Source: Hymenobacter lapidiphilus
GTDB taxonomy: Bacteria; Bacteroidota; Bacteroidia; Cytophagales; Hymenobacteraceae
Assembly: GCF_013377885.1 (NCBI RefSeq)
Contig: NZ_JABKAU010000019.1
Coordinates: 23,013-87,012 of the forward strand
Length of the DNA stretch: 64,000 nucleotides
Direction of reading: 5' to 3'
Under the pieces are notes generated by a model. It was not told where the DNA came from. It was given only the letters and a program-made list of their open reading frames with translations, and ran no database searches. The stretch's first letter is position 1; each line of letters starts with the position of its first letter. Below, piece after piece: positions 55,011 through 62,966 of this stretch. The position numbers were made by a program, and so were the translations under genes.

Positions 55011-55975
55011 AGACTTGTTCCTAAATAGGGTTTGTTGTTTTCTGCGTCAGATGCCAGTTCCACATACCGCAGGCAATACCCATTATCCGGTCGTTAAACG
55101 AGGTGGATTTGTTGCGATACGTTTGAGCGACGCAGCCCAAGCGTTTGGCCCCACTGATAGCGTGTTCGACCTTGACACGGCGGCGCGCGTGGCCGCAGTT
55201 GGCGGCGCGTTGCGCGTCGGTCAGCGCCGCGTCGGGGCTTCCGGTGTGGCAAACTCGCGGCCGGCAGGTCGTAATCGGTCACCAGCCCCAGATAGCCCAA
55301 ATCAGCTAGCAACTCAAAAAGGTCGAGCAGCCCCAGGTTTACATCGAATTCATTTTTAAGCAGGTGATAGTCATGGCTGGACCCGCTCGTGGTGGGTCCC
55401 AGGTAGTGAATATAGCGGCTGGGGTCGGCGATGAGCGTGTTTTTACGCGTCAGTCTTTTTTTTGCCCGAATAGTCGGCCTTCTGGTCTACCGTGGCCTGC
55501 GGTCGGTGCAGGGGGCGTTCAGTGGCATCGAGCAACAGCACGGGCACGTCGGCAAAGACGGCTTGCATCTGCGCCAGCGAGTCAATGGCACGGGCCGGCA
55601 GCACGTTTAGGGTGCGCAGGGTCCGTTCCAGGGCCCTGGCCAGGTGGTGAGCATGTTCACAGGCTTTGGAGCGGGGCAAGCCAAACGTGGCGGCCAGCAC
55701 ATCGAAGGTGGGATACGTTTTCAGGTAGTAAAGAATGAACAAAAGCTTCTGCTGCGAACTAGCTAACACGCCTTTACGCCCGCCACCCGCCTTGCGCTGG
55801 CGCGGACGTTGCACGGAAAAACGCGCATCTGCTTCTTGCTGGCAGCCGTTGGTAAAGGGCTCGGCCAAGGCGCAAAAAGTGGCCATGTCCAGCCCCGTCA
55901 ACGCCCGCATCTGGCGGTCGTCAACTATCGTATTCACGTCAAGCATTCTCAAAAATACTATTTGGGAACAAGTCT
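55011..55975 (-). mobile_element. IS5-family (ISL2-like) insertion sequence, decayed
   Basis: A 965-base element with near-perfect inverted ends: AGACTTGTTCCTAAATA at 55011-55027 and its complement with one mismatch at 55959-55975. It is flanked by AAT on both sides (55008-55010 and 55976-55978), a 3-bp duplication of the ANT kind expected for the ISL2 group. The transposase is on the minus strand and is broken. Confidence 0.85.
55021..55952 (-). pseudogene. IS5-family transposase with two frameshifts
   Basis: Frame 1 (55952 down to about 55456) gives 'MRMLDVNTIVDDRQMRALTG' and 'VPVLLLDATERPLHR' (first DDE Asp). At the run of eight A in the coding sense (55456-55463) the frame is lost. Removing one A restores 'GKKRLTRKNTLIADPSRYIH' and 'LLADLGYLGLVTDYDLP' (second Asp). 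Near 55240-55250 a second shift occurs, after which a third frame reads 'PDAALTDAQRAANCGHARRR', 'VKVEHAISGAKRLG' (Glu) and 'WNWHLTQKTTNPI' to the stop at 55021. All parts of a normal DDE transposase are present but in three frames. Confidence 0.8.
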
Positions 55976-56042
55976 AATGGCTAAACGTTAGTTATGGACT
56001 TAATGGTCCAGAATTAGGTAAAAAAATGTGAACAGATCCACG

Positions 56043-56624
56043 CTACCCGTCCAGGTGGGATAGTAGCAGCTGCAGGGAATCGTCAAGTTGCTGCGGGCTA
56101 TAGCCCGCCCGGGCCATGACCTGCAGCCCCGGGAAAGCCAGCACCAGCAGTTTTGCCAAGTCCCGGGCCGGCCGGGGGCTGGTCAGCGCGCCCGCTTGCT
56201 GCCCCCGCTCAATGGTGCGCGTTAAGAGGTCCTCCATCAACTGCAGGTCCTGTACCACACGTTGGCGCACCTCCGGGTCGTGCGGGGCCAACTCGACGGC
56301 CTGGTTGATGCTCATGCAGCCATACGCGGGCTCGGCATCGTTCACGCTGGCGAAAAGCTGGTGAAAAAACGCGTCGATGGCCGGGCGGACGGGTCCCTGT
56401 TCCAGCACGTGGTGCGCCGCGCTGGCCCGGTCCTGCCGGTAGGTGTCAAAGGCGGCAATAAACAGCTCGCGCTTACTCCCAAACGTCGCATAAAGGCTAC
56501 TCTTACTCAATCCCGTTGCCGTTAACAATTCGGCCAAGGAAGTGGCCTCATAGCCCTTGCGCCAGAATACGCCTAAGGCCTGATGAAGTGCTTCGGTGGT
56601 ATCAAATTCCTGGGGACGCGGCAT
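56043..56624 (-). CDS. TetR/AcrR-family transcriptional regulator
   Basis: A 193-residue repressor starting at the ATG at 56624 ('MPRPQEFDTTEALHQALGVF'). The helix-turn-helix is 'TSLAELLTATGLSKSSLYAT' followed by 'FGSKRELFIAAF', the standard TetR signature. The C-terminal ligand domain includes 'YGCMSINQAVELAPHDPEVR', as in the TetR_C_6/YxaF-like branch. No target gene is adjacent on either side (IS element on one side, MITE and replicon on the other), so it may be an orphan whose partner was lost. Confidence 0.87.
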   Translation of the reverse strand: MPRPQEFDTTEALHQALGVFWRKGYEATSLAELLTATGLSKSSLYATFGSKRELFIAAFDTYRQDRASAAHHVLEQGPVRPAIDAFFHQLFASVNDAEPAYGCMSINQAVELAPHDPEVRQRVVQDLQLMEDLLTRTIERGQQAGALTSPRPARDLAKLLVLAFPGLQVMARAGYSPQQLDDSLQLLLSHLDG

Positions 56625-57354
56625 TAAATTAAAGGGTGAGAGGCGCAAGCTACGATTCAGAACCGTTCGGTCCAAACCAAAGTTCCTGAACTCAGAAAAC
56701 GTTCGGGTAAGTCGGGGGGCTCGGCACGTTTGCCTCAGCCAGCACTGGGAATTAATAAACAGGTATGCCATCTTGACTCGGTAGCGCGGGTTTCTACCTT
56801 TTGTGCCTACTTGCTCGCTAGAGCCTGTTATGCACTGGTGCGTCAAAACGCGGCCCTTTCCGGCTTATTTGGGCAGAAAAGCGTCGTTGTAGGCTCTTCA
56901 AGGCCATTGCTTGTGCGGCAGCAGCGACTTTCCGCTTGTACAACCGCCGAAAAAGTCGCTTTTCAACACACCAGTGCATAACAGGCTCTAGATAATTATC
57001 CCTTTTAATATCTAATTGCCTCATATAAGTTCAGTAGTTATATATAGGCCTTTGCTGCTATATTTCTTCTTAGCCAGAAGGGAAAAGCACGAAATTATGT
57101 ATATACATCGTTCCGCGCCCTAGTGTCAGTTATATCAAAACGAGCAACCTGGAGGTGTTGGAGCTAAACCGGACAATTGTTCGATCTTTAACTACGGTCT
57201 GGGTACATGTTCCCTCGTAACTGATACACTTGACAATAGCCGCTTTTAAAACTAAAAAAAAAGCGAACCCTATTCAGTTATTATTTATTTGTTTTATTAA
57301 CAATTAGAGGCGCCTCAACTACTTGGTTTTCAATGTTTTGTGAGACTCAAACGG
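56625..57354. other. Gene-free region left of the replicon
   Basis: About 730 bases. It contains the 172-bp MITE at 56819-56990 and then AT-rich DNA up to the iterons, with A/T runs such as the A9 run near 57255 and the ATT-rich stretch 57276-57302. This AT-rich part next to iterons is a plausible unwinding region. No gene is supported. Confidence 0.5.
56819..56990. mobile_element. 172-bp MITE with 22-bp perfect inverted repeats
   Basis: Perfect 22-bp terminal inverted repeats, 56819-56840 (starting TAGAGCCTGTTATGC) and 56969-56990. The outermost bases make CTAG at both ends, and TA at each side may be the target duplication. The interior holds only a short minus-strand frame fragment ('MHWCVEKRLFRRLYKRKV') with no family match that I know. 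It is non-autonomous; no transposase with these ends is in the window. Confidence 0.75.
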
Positions 57355-57464
57355 GCACGAAGTACCTCTGAGATAGGTACGAAGTACCTTTGAGATAGGC
57401 ACGAAGTACCTTTGAGATAGGCACGAAGTACCTCTGAGATAGGCACGAAGTACCTCTGAGATAA
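57355..57464. repeat. Five 22-bp iterons: replication origin
   Basis: Five head-to-tail units of 22 bp with no spacer (57355, 57377, 57399, 57421, 57443), sharing GAAGTACCTYTGAGATA. Variation is limited to C/T at one base and to the GCAC/GTAC lead. They sit 67 bases before the rep gene, the arrangement of iteron plasmids, where Rep monomers bind to open the origin and control copy number. An inverted partial copy (GAGGTACTTC) occurs inside the rep gene near 57716-57725. Confidence 0.92.
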
Positions 57465-57531
57465 TAATAAAAAATATCTCTTTTACTATCTCAAAAATAT
57501 CATACATTAGCGTCAGCTAAACTAGCTTGCT

Positions 57532-58731
57532 ATGTCTGATAAACACTTACCCGGTACCACCTTTGATAAGCGGCGTGGCAAATGGAAGGGACAGTACCGT
57601 AAAAACGGTAAGACTAAGAGCCTCGGATACTTCGAGTCCCAACTTGAGGCCTATGAGGCCGTGCTCAAGGCTAAGGCTGAGTCACAGATTTCTACCGAGG
57701 ATAGTGAGATACTTTTAGAGGTACTTCCCTCCTATCTCAGTAAATCTGCTTCCCTGCGCCACACAACTGATACTATTGCTCAAAGTAATGTGCTCATAGA
57801 TAGCCCGTGGGCGATGACACTAATGGAGGCACGTCTCTTTGTGCTCATGTTACGTGGACTACGCCGTGATGACCCCGGTACTAATCGTATCGTGGTGCCG
57901 TTGGCCGATCTTGTTGGGGAACAACCCATCGGCGGTAGGGGCTACAAACTGTTGCATGCAGCTTTGGATGGGTTAGATGCTATTCGTATCGATTTGCCAA
58001 TGCCTAACCGCCAGCAAGATTACCATAAGGTACCCTTAGCACATTCCTTACAGTTGGATAGCGGCGCAGGTACGGTATCGGGATACTTCTCGGCTGATGT
58101 AATGCCTTATCTGACCAGCTTAGTGGATAATTTTACATTGGGTCAAGTGGCTGACTTGCTCAGTATCCGTAGCGTGAATACGCATCGTTACTACTGGCTT
58201 ATGCAGATGTGGAAATTTAAGAGTCCACATACAGTAGCAGTAGAAGAGTTGCGTCGGCTGACAACAGGTGATTCCGCCTATCCACAATACTCCGAGTACC
58301 GCAAAAATGTACTTAAGCCCTCATTAGCTGAACTTAATGAGCTGAATTTCGAAATATCCGTCGTGGAGAATAAGGTCGGCCGCAGCGTAGATTCCGTAGA
58401 GTTTCATATAAGCTATGTTGCTGCTAAGCTACAGTCGCGCCAGTTGCAATTGCCACTTGGGGAGCCAACTCAGTTGCTTGAACAACCCTTAATCGTTCCT
58501 CAACATGAGCGTGTGGCCCAGCGACTTCGCAAGCTCAAACTCACAGAAGCTCAGATCAAGCAGGTTATTCAAGTGTTGCCTACCGAAGCCGAACAGCATA
58601 AATTATTGAAAGCTACTCATCCATTGCTGGTGGAATACGAAACTAAGAGTAAGCCTTTCGATAATATTGGAGGTACAGCTATTAATCTACTCAAAACAAC
58701 ATTTCCGAACTATTATAAAGCAGTGAAGTAA
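57532..58731 (+). CDS. Plasmid replication initiator (Rep_3/RepB type) with N-terminal AP2-like domain
   Basis: A 399-residue protein. Residues about 6-50 ('GTTFDKRRGKWKGQYRKNGK' then 'SLGYFESQLEAYEAVLKAKA') look like an AP2 DNA-binding domain. From about residue 85 it reads as a Rep_3 initiator with two winged helices: 'QSNVLIDSPWAMTLMEARLF', 'MLRGLRRDDPGTNRIVVPLA', 'LLSIRSVNTHRYYWLMQMWK', 'EELRRLTTGDSAYPQYSEYR' and 'KPSLAELNELNFEISVVENK'. It binds the iterons upstream and recruits the host helicase. The codon use is visibly more AT-rich than the flanking metal and uronate genes, suggesting transfer. It is convergent with the partition genes. Confidence 0.88.
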   Translation: MSDKHLPGTTFDKRRGKWKGQYRKNGKTKSLGYFESQLEAYEAVLKAKAESQISTEDSEILLEVLPSYLSKSASLRHTTDTIAQSNVLIDSPWAMTLMEARLFVLMLRGLRRDDPGTNRIVVPLADLVGEQPIGGRGYKLLHAALDGLDAIRIDLPMPNRQQDYHKVPLAHSLQLDSGAGTVSGYFSADVMPYLTSLVDNFTLGQVADLLSIRSVNTHRYYWLMQMWKFKSPHTVAVEELRRLTTGDSAYPQYSEYRKNVLKPSLAELNELNFEISVVENKVGRSVDSVEFHISYVAAKLQSRQLQLPLGEPTQLLEQPLIVPQHERVAQRLRKLKLTEAQIKQVIQVLPTEAEQHKLLKATHPLLVEYETKSKPFDNIGGTAINLLKTTFPNYYKAVK

Positions 58732-58834
58732 ATTTCCCAAACATCAATTTGGACCTAGGTGAAATAGGTGCCAAAAGCATAAAATAGTTTATTTTTGCTT
58801 CAAAAAACGGCATTTTTATACTATTATTAACTGA

Positions 58835-59212
58835 TTATGCCTTAAGTTTCTTATTCTTCAACAGCAGCTTTTGATACAGTTCTTGCGGAAGGTTGCGATT
58901 AGCATTTTCCAGCTTATCAAGCATCTCAGCAACCGCTTGCTCAATCTGTCGGCGGACCACGAAGCCAGGCTCCCAGTATTCTGCCTGTTTCAGGCGCAGA
59001 TAAGTACTCCGGCGCAGATAGGTGCTGAACTGCACCCATTCCTGCTCGGGGTCTACAGCCGGTATAGTTGGCTGAGTAACTGCGGTGGCGGCTGAAGTTT
59101 CAGTTTTTACCCGAGCCGTTGATGACAGCTCATCCATTCCGTAGAGCGAATTTGTATCCAGCACCGGGCGTGCTGTTTTGGCTGTGAAGTCACGTTTTGA
59201 AGAGATACTCAT
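58835..59212 (-). CDS. Small partition-partner protein encoded after parA
   Basis: A 125-residue protein with a disordered, Ser/Thr-rich N-terminus and a helical C-terminus ('EQEWVQFSTYLRRSTYLRLK', then 'FVVRRQIEQAVAEMLDKLEN'). The latter has the look of a ribbon-helix-helix or ParB-like DNA-binding segment. Its start overlaps the parA stop (ATGA), so it is made together with ParA and is probably the centromere-binding partner. There is no clear ParB/Srx nuclease fold. The role is inferred from position. Confidence 0.7.
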   Translation of the reverse strand: MSISSKRDFTAKTARPVLDTNSLYGMDELSSTARVKTETSAATAVTQPTIPAVDPEQEWVQFSTYLRRSTYLRLKQAEYWEPGFVVRRQIEQAVAEMLDKLENANRNLPQELYQKLLLKNKKLKA

Positions 59213-59973
59213 AGTCGGGCTAGAATTTCATTGGTGAGAGCGGCATAATCAAGGGCCCCATTGCTTCCGGGTGCATAGGCCAGAATCGGCTCATGCATCG
59301 CCTGAGCTTCACCCAGCTTGGTGTTTTGTCGGATGCTGACATCCATCACCAACGGGGCAAGCTGCTCGTCCTGGTTTATCAGCTCAACATACTGATGGTG
59401 CATAGACGATCTGTAGGTGGGAGAATACTTGGTGAAGAAAAGCCCCCCCACTTTAAGCCTCTGGTTATAGTGTTTGCGCACCCGTACGCAGGCCTGTAGC
59501 AACGATGTCAGGCCGTTGTAGCCAAAGTACTCTGGCTGCATGGGAATGAAGACGGCATCCGCGGCAATTAAAGCGGAATAGGTAATGCCTCCCAGCGAGG
59601 GAGGCGTGTCAATCAGACAATAGTCGAATTGGTCTTCAACCGTTTCCAGCGCCTCACGCAACACGAACTCCAGACCGGAACTACCGGCCATCAATTTCTC
59701 CACCATCTGCAGCCTTGGGGAAGCAGCGACTAACTGTATCCCCTCCCCTACTTTCTCCATCAGTTCAGTGATGGAAATTTTGCCATCGCTTTCCAGCAGC
59801 TCTCCCAGGTGCCTTTCGCTCGCACGGTCAAAAGACATAGAAAGGTTGGTCTGCGAATCGCTGTCGATCAGTAGAACGCGGGAACCTCTGCTGGCTAGTA
59901 TTTGGGCCACGTTCAGAGTGGAGGTGGTCTTACCCACGCCACCCTTATGATTGGCGAAACATATTGTCTTCAT
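59209..59973 (-). CDS. parA: ParA-family partition ATPase
   Basis: A 254-residue ATPase with the deviant Walker A 'ANHKGGVGKTTSTLNVAQIL' near the N-terminus, Walker A' 'VLLIDSDSQTNLSMSF' and Walker B 'FDYCLIDTPPSLGGITYSAL'. It lacks the extra N-terminal helix-turn-helix of type Ia ParA, so it is Soj-like (type Ib). It moves plasmid copies apart with its partner encoded next. The upstream DNA carries two large palindromes that may be centromere or operator. Confidence 0.92.
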   Translation of the reverse strand: MKTICFANHKGGVGKTTSTLNVAQILASRGSRVLLIDSDSQTNLSMSFDRASERHLGELLESDGKISITELMEKVGEGIQLVAASPRLQMVEKLMAGSSGLEFVLREALETVEDQFDYCLIDTPPSLGGITYSALIAADAVFIPMQPEYFGYNGLTSLLQACVRVRKHYNQRLKVGGLFFTKYSPTYRSSMHHQYVELINQDEQLAPLVMDVSIRQNTKLGEAQAMHEPILAYAPGSNGALDYAALTNEILARL

Positions 59974-60052
59974 CAGTTGCGCTTGAGTTAGTCAAGGCAA
60001 TAATAGACATAAATAACGGCACATACTATAGACACACAGCATATATAGCACA

Positions 60053-60111
60053 CAATAGGCATACTATATTTAATACATACGTTGTATGTATTAAATATAG
60101 TATGCCTATTG
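60053..60111. repeat. 59-bp palindrome upstream of parA
   Basis: Perfect 28-bp arms (60053-60080 and 60084-60111) around a 3-base centre GTT; the arms are A/T-rich (ATACTATATTTAATACATAC). It is 80 bases from the parA start, so it may be the autoregulatory operator, a centromere or a cruciform-forming element. Confidence 0.85.
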
Positions 60112-60198
60112 ATCAGCACTTCAATAGGGCACTTTATCAACCAAACAGGGGGGGGGGGGCAAAATCAGCAGATTGTATTTAATGTATGTATTGTATAT

Positions 60199-60256
60199 AA
60201 CAGGTGTTCTACACGTTTTAAGCTCATTAAATTTAAAGCGTGTCGTACACCTGTTG
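60199..60256. repeat. Imperfect inverted repeat, candidate centromere site
   Basis: AACAGGTGTNNNACACG-type arms at 60199-60218 and 60237-60256 face each other across an AT-rich spacer of 18 bases. The position beside parA and the symmetric arms suggest a parS-like or operator site. Confidence 0.5.
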
Positions 60257-60376
60257 TATGTTAAGCATCTATTGAATACAAGCTACCCGCGAGATTTACC
60301 CCGCCTATGCGCTTAACCCACACGCAACCTATTGGAGCATTTTTATAGCAGCCATAGGCAAGTCCAATTCTAGGCA

Positions 60377-60422
60377 GTAACCCGGAGCATGACCCCGCGC
60401 TCGGGGTCGTGCTCCGGGTTAC
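60377..60422. terminator. Strong GC-rich hairpin
   Basis: Arms 60377-60397 and 60402-60422 (21 bp, one mismatch) with a 4-base loop; the stem contains CCCGGAGCATGACCCCG. It lacks a T-run. It may be a terminator isolating the replicon from the DNA on its right. Confidence 0.55.
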
Positions 60423-60958
60423 GAATAAGGACCCGACACCAACTCAGGCGATACACTGCCAAGGAGTAGTGCGCAGCCTTGGGGCACCACTCCTTGGTCG
60501 GCTGGGCATTCCATGAGCACCCCGAAAATGGCGTGCGCCCGAGGCGGACCCTGAGTAAGCGTTAGCTCTGCCAGGCGGTGCCGGGTTGCCGAGTTTGGGG
60601 GAGAAATGATTTCGTACTGCACCAGGAGTGGAGCTGTTGCCAGGAATCCAGCCCAGGTTCCGTAGTACCCGTAGCCACTGCAGCAGCGGTACGTCGCTGG
60701 CCCGCTTCGGCCTCGGACGCAAGCTCCAAGCCACGTACTGGGACCGGGCACGCCACATCTTTGGGATAATCCCTGTCATCTCAGCCGTACCTGCGTTGAT
60801 TAACCTCCTGGCTATGTTGCTTCGAGCATGGTCAACAACACGAGTTCGTGGTGCTAGCTGATTTTTACTGTTTTCTCATCCGGGCCATAAAGACGCTTAG
60901 CTACCAGCTTTTAGAAGCTTAGTATAAAAACGAGTGGTTAGTAGTAATAAATTCTTCT

Positions 60959-60996
60959 TATAACGTTTTATAAACGCTCGTTTGTAAAACGTTATA
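60959..60996. promoter_or_regulatory. 38-bp palindrome, candidate resolvase site
   Basis: Two 18-bp arms with one mismatch around a central CT (60977-60978); the arms read TATAACGTTTTATAAACG and its complement. It is 45 bases before the serine recombinase gene. A dyad with a two-base centre fits a serine-recombinase crossover site; it could also be the autoregulatory operator. Confidence 0.6.
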
Positions 60997-61041
60997 AAGC
61001 GTATTTTTGCGGGGGCTTTCTACTCATTGCTCTCTTTATCC

Positions 61042-61746
61042 ATGAAGCATTATATTCCCTACTACCGGGTATCTACCCTCAAACAAGGTCAGTCCGGGCT
61101 CGGCCTCGATGCCCAGCGCGCTGCCGTGTTGGCCTTTGCCGGGGCAGTGGGGCAGGGGAAGCTGGGACCAGAGTTTGTGGAGGTGGAAAGCGGTAAACGT
61201 AATCATCGGCCCCAGCTGGCGGCCGCCATGGCCGAGGCCCGCCGGGTAGGAGCCACGCTGCTCATCGCCAAGCTCGACCGGCTCTCTCGCAACGCCGGTT
61301 TCATTTTCGCGCTGCGCGACTCGGGCGTCGATTTTGTCTGCTGCGATATGCCCGATGCCAATACGCTTACTGTTGGCTTGTTTGCCGTCATCGCCCAGCA
61401 CGAGCGCGAAACCATCAGCAAGCGCACCCGCGATGCGCTGATGGCTAAAAAGGCCCGGGGCTTCCAATTAGGTACGCCCACCAACCTCACCTCTGAAGCC
61501 ATAGTTAAGGGCCGCGAAATGCGGCAGGCCAACGCCCACACCCACCAAGGTAACCGGCAGGCATCCCGGCTGGCTGCTTTGCTGCAGGGGCAGGGGCACA
61601 CGCTCCAGCAGATTGCCCACGAATTGAATGAGTCAGGCTACCGCACCAGAAGGGGAGGGGAGTTCTTTCCTATGACCGTTCAGCGACTACTTAAGCGCAT
61701 AGAATTGCCAGCACGAGCGGTAGTGCCAGCAAGAGGACAGCCGTAG
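61042..61746 (+). CDS. Serine recombinase (resolvase/invertase family)
   Basis: A 234-residue site-specific recombinase starting at the ATG at 61042 ('MKHYIPYYRVSTLKQGQSGL'). The catalytic Ser is in 'YYRVST', and the conserved active-site region includes 'ATLLIAKLDRLSRNAGFIFA'. 'AQHERETISKRTRDALMAKK' is the long E helix, and the C-terminal helix-turn-helix is 'TLQQIAHELNESGYRTRRGG'. It is longer than Hin or gamma-delta resolvase by about 45 residues. In a plasmid setting it probably resolves multimers at a nearby site. Confidence 0.88.
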   Translation: MKHYIPYYRVSTLKQGQSGLGLDAQRAAVLAFAGAVGQGKLGPEFVEVESGKRNHRPQLAAAMAEARRVGATLLIAKLDRLSRNAGFIFALRDSGVDFVCCDMPDANTLTVGLFAVIAQHERETISKRTRDALMAKKARGFQLGTPTNLTSEAIVKGREMRQANAHTHQGNRQASRLAALLQGQGHTLQQIAHELNESGYRTRRGGEFFPMTVQRLLKRIELPARAVVPARGQP

Positions 61747-61898
61747 CCATTACCAGTTCCTATACTCCTCATACCCTACCCACGCGTGAGGATTTGCTGG
61801 CCCCAACCGCGCGCTGGCAATGGGCCAGCAGGTGTAAGTGACGCGCCAGGAACAAGCGCCGCAGTTCTGCTGTTTTTGTAGATCAATCAATTAACGCT

Positions 61899-62966
61899 AT
61901 GCCTACCCCCCTCAACAACACCCCGCGCCCGGCCAAGCAGCCGGTGGCGTATTCCATCCTGGACCTGGCCACCGTGTCGCAGGGTGAAACAATAAAGCAG
62001 ACCCTGAATAACTCGCTGGCCCTGGCCCAAGCCGCCGAACTTGCCGGCTACACCCGCTACTGGCTGGCCGAGCACCACAACGCCGACAGCATCGCCAGCA
62101 ACGCGCCACCCCTGCTCATCGGGTACGTGGCCGATAACACCACCACCATCCGGGTGGGCTCCGGGGGCATGATGTTGCCCAACCATTCACCCATGATTGT
62201 GGCCGAGCAGTTTGGCACTCTAGGTCAGCTCTACCCCGGCCGCATCGACCTGGGCCTGGGCCGCGCACCGGGCACTGACGGGCAGACCGCGCAGGCCATC
62301 CGGTCTGATTTTATGCAGGCTGCCCACAGCTTCCCACAGGAAATCAGCAAAATCCAGACGTACTTCTCGCTCGCCAACCGGCAGGCCACTGTGCGCGCCC
62401 CGGTGGCCGAGGGCACCGACGTGCCCCTCTATATTCTGGGGTCAAGCACTGACAGCGCCCACCTGGCCGCCAAGCTGGGACTACCCTACGCCTTTGCCAG
62501 CCACTTCGCCTCCACGCACCTGCACCAAGCGCTTAAAATCTACCGCGACGAGTTCAGGCCTTCGCAGGCCCTGGCGCAGCCTTACATTATCGTGGCCATC
62601 AACGCCTACCTGGCCGACACCGACGAGCAAGCCGAGCAGCTCTTCACGAGCCTGATCAGGATGTTTGTTGGCGTATTGACCGGTGCACGGCAGCCCGTGC
62701 AGCCCCCCACGCCCATGACCGACGAGTTGGAAGGCATGTGGCAGCACCCTGCCGTACAGCAAATGCTGAAGTACTCGTTTGTGGGCAGCAAGCAAACCGT
62801 TAAAAATCAGTTGCAAGCATTTCTGACTGATACCCAAGCCGACGAGCTTATCGTGGCCTCTGCCATGTACTCCGTGGCCGACCGTATTAAATCGGCGCAG
62901 CTCTTCGGGGACGTGCTGCAGGAGCTGAACGCGCAGGTAATGACGCGAGCAGAAGTGCGCTTGTAG
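61899..62966 (+). CDS. LLM-class (luciferase-like) flavin monooxygenase
   Basis: A 355-residue TIM-barrel flavoenzyme of the bacterial-luciferase family. Blocks are 'AYSILDLATVSQGETIKQTL', 'AELAGYTRYWLAEHHNADSI', 'VGSGGMMLPNHSPMIVAEQF' and 'LYPGRIDLGLGRAPGTDGQT', all typical of the MsnO8/YhbW group without the second luciferase subunit. The substrate is unknown; reduced FMN is the usual cofactor. It starts 152 bases after the resolvase gene and has GC-rich codons like the rest of the genome, so it probably lies outside the replicon cassette. Confidence 0.9.
   Translation: MPTPLNNTPRPAKQPVAYSILDLATVSQGETIKQTLNNSLALAQAAELAGYTRYWLAEHHNADSIASNAPPLLIGYVADNTTTIRVGSGGMMLPNHSPMIVAEQFGTLGQLYPGRIDLGLGRAPGTDGQTAQAIRSDFMQAAHSFPQEISKIQTYFSLANRQATVRAPVAEGTDVPLYILGSSTDSAHLAAKLGLPYAFASHFASTHLHQALKIYRDEFRPSQALAQPYIIVAINAYLADTDEQAEQLFTSLIRMFVGVLTGARQPVQPPTPMTDELEGMWQHPAVQQMLKYSFVGSKQTVKNQLQAFLTDTQADELIVASAMYSVADRIKSAQLFGDVLQELNAQVMTRAEVRL

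Larger units (their letters stand above)
59974..61041. other. Noncoding replicon region with palindromes
   Basis: More than 1 kb between parA and the resolvase gene. It holds, in order: a 59-bp palindrome (60053-60111), a 12-G run (60148-60159), an imperfect inverted repeat (60199-60256), a GC-rich hairpin (60377-60422), GC-richer DNA from 60423 to 60860 with no supported gene, an AGCT-type repeat trace near 60896-60925, and the palindrome before the resolvase (60959-60996). Confidence 0.55.

Noticed and set aside
56818..57024. A small minus-strand frame across the MITE
   Set aside because: It is built from the MITE interior and ends; no independent support for a gene.
57340..57470. CRISPR array
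   Set aside because: The 22-bp repeats are directly joined with no spacers and there are no cas genes, so they are iterons.
57319..57507. A 62-codon minus-strand frame with a repetitive product
   Set aside because: It is only the translation of the five iterons; the repeat explains the open frame.
60419..60751. A 110-codon minus-strand frame ending at the GC-rich hairpin
   Set aside because: It reads fairly naturally ('LLVQYEIISPPNSATRHRLA') and stops at a hairpin, but it has only a GTG start, no recognisable domain and overlapping open frames on both strands.
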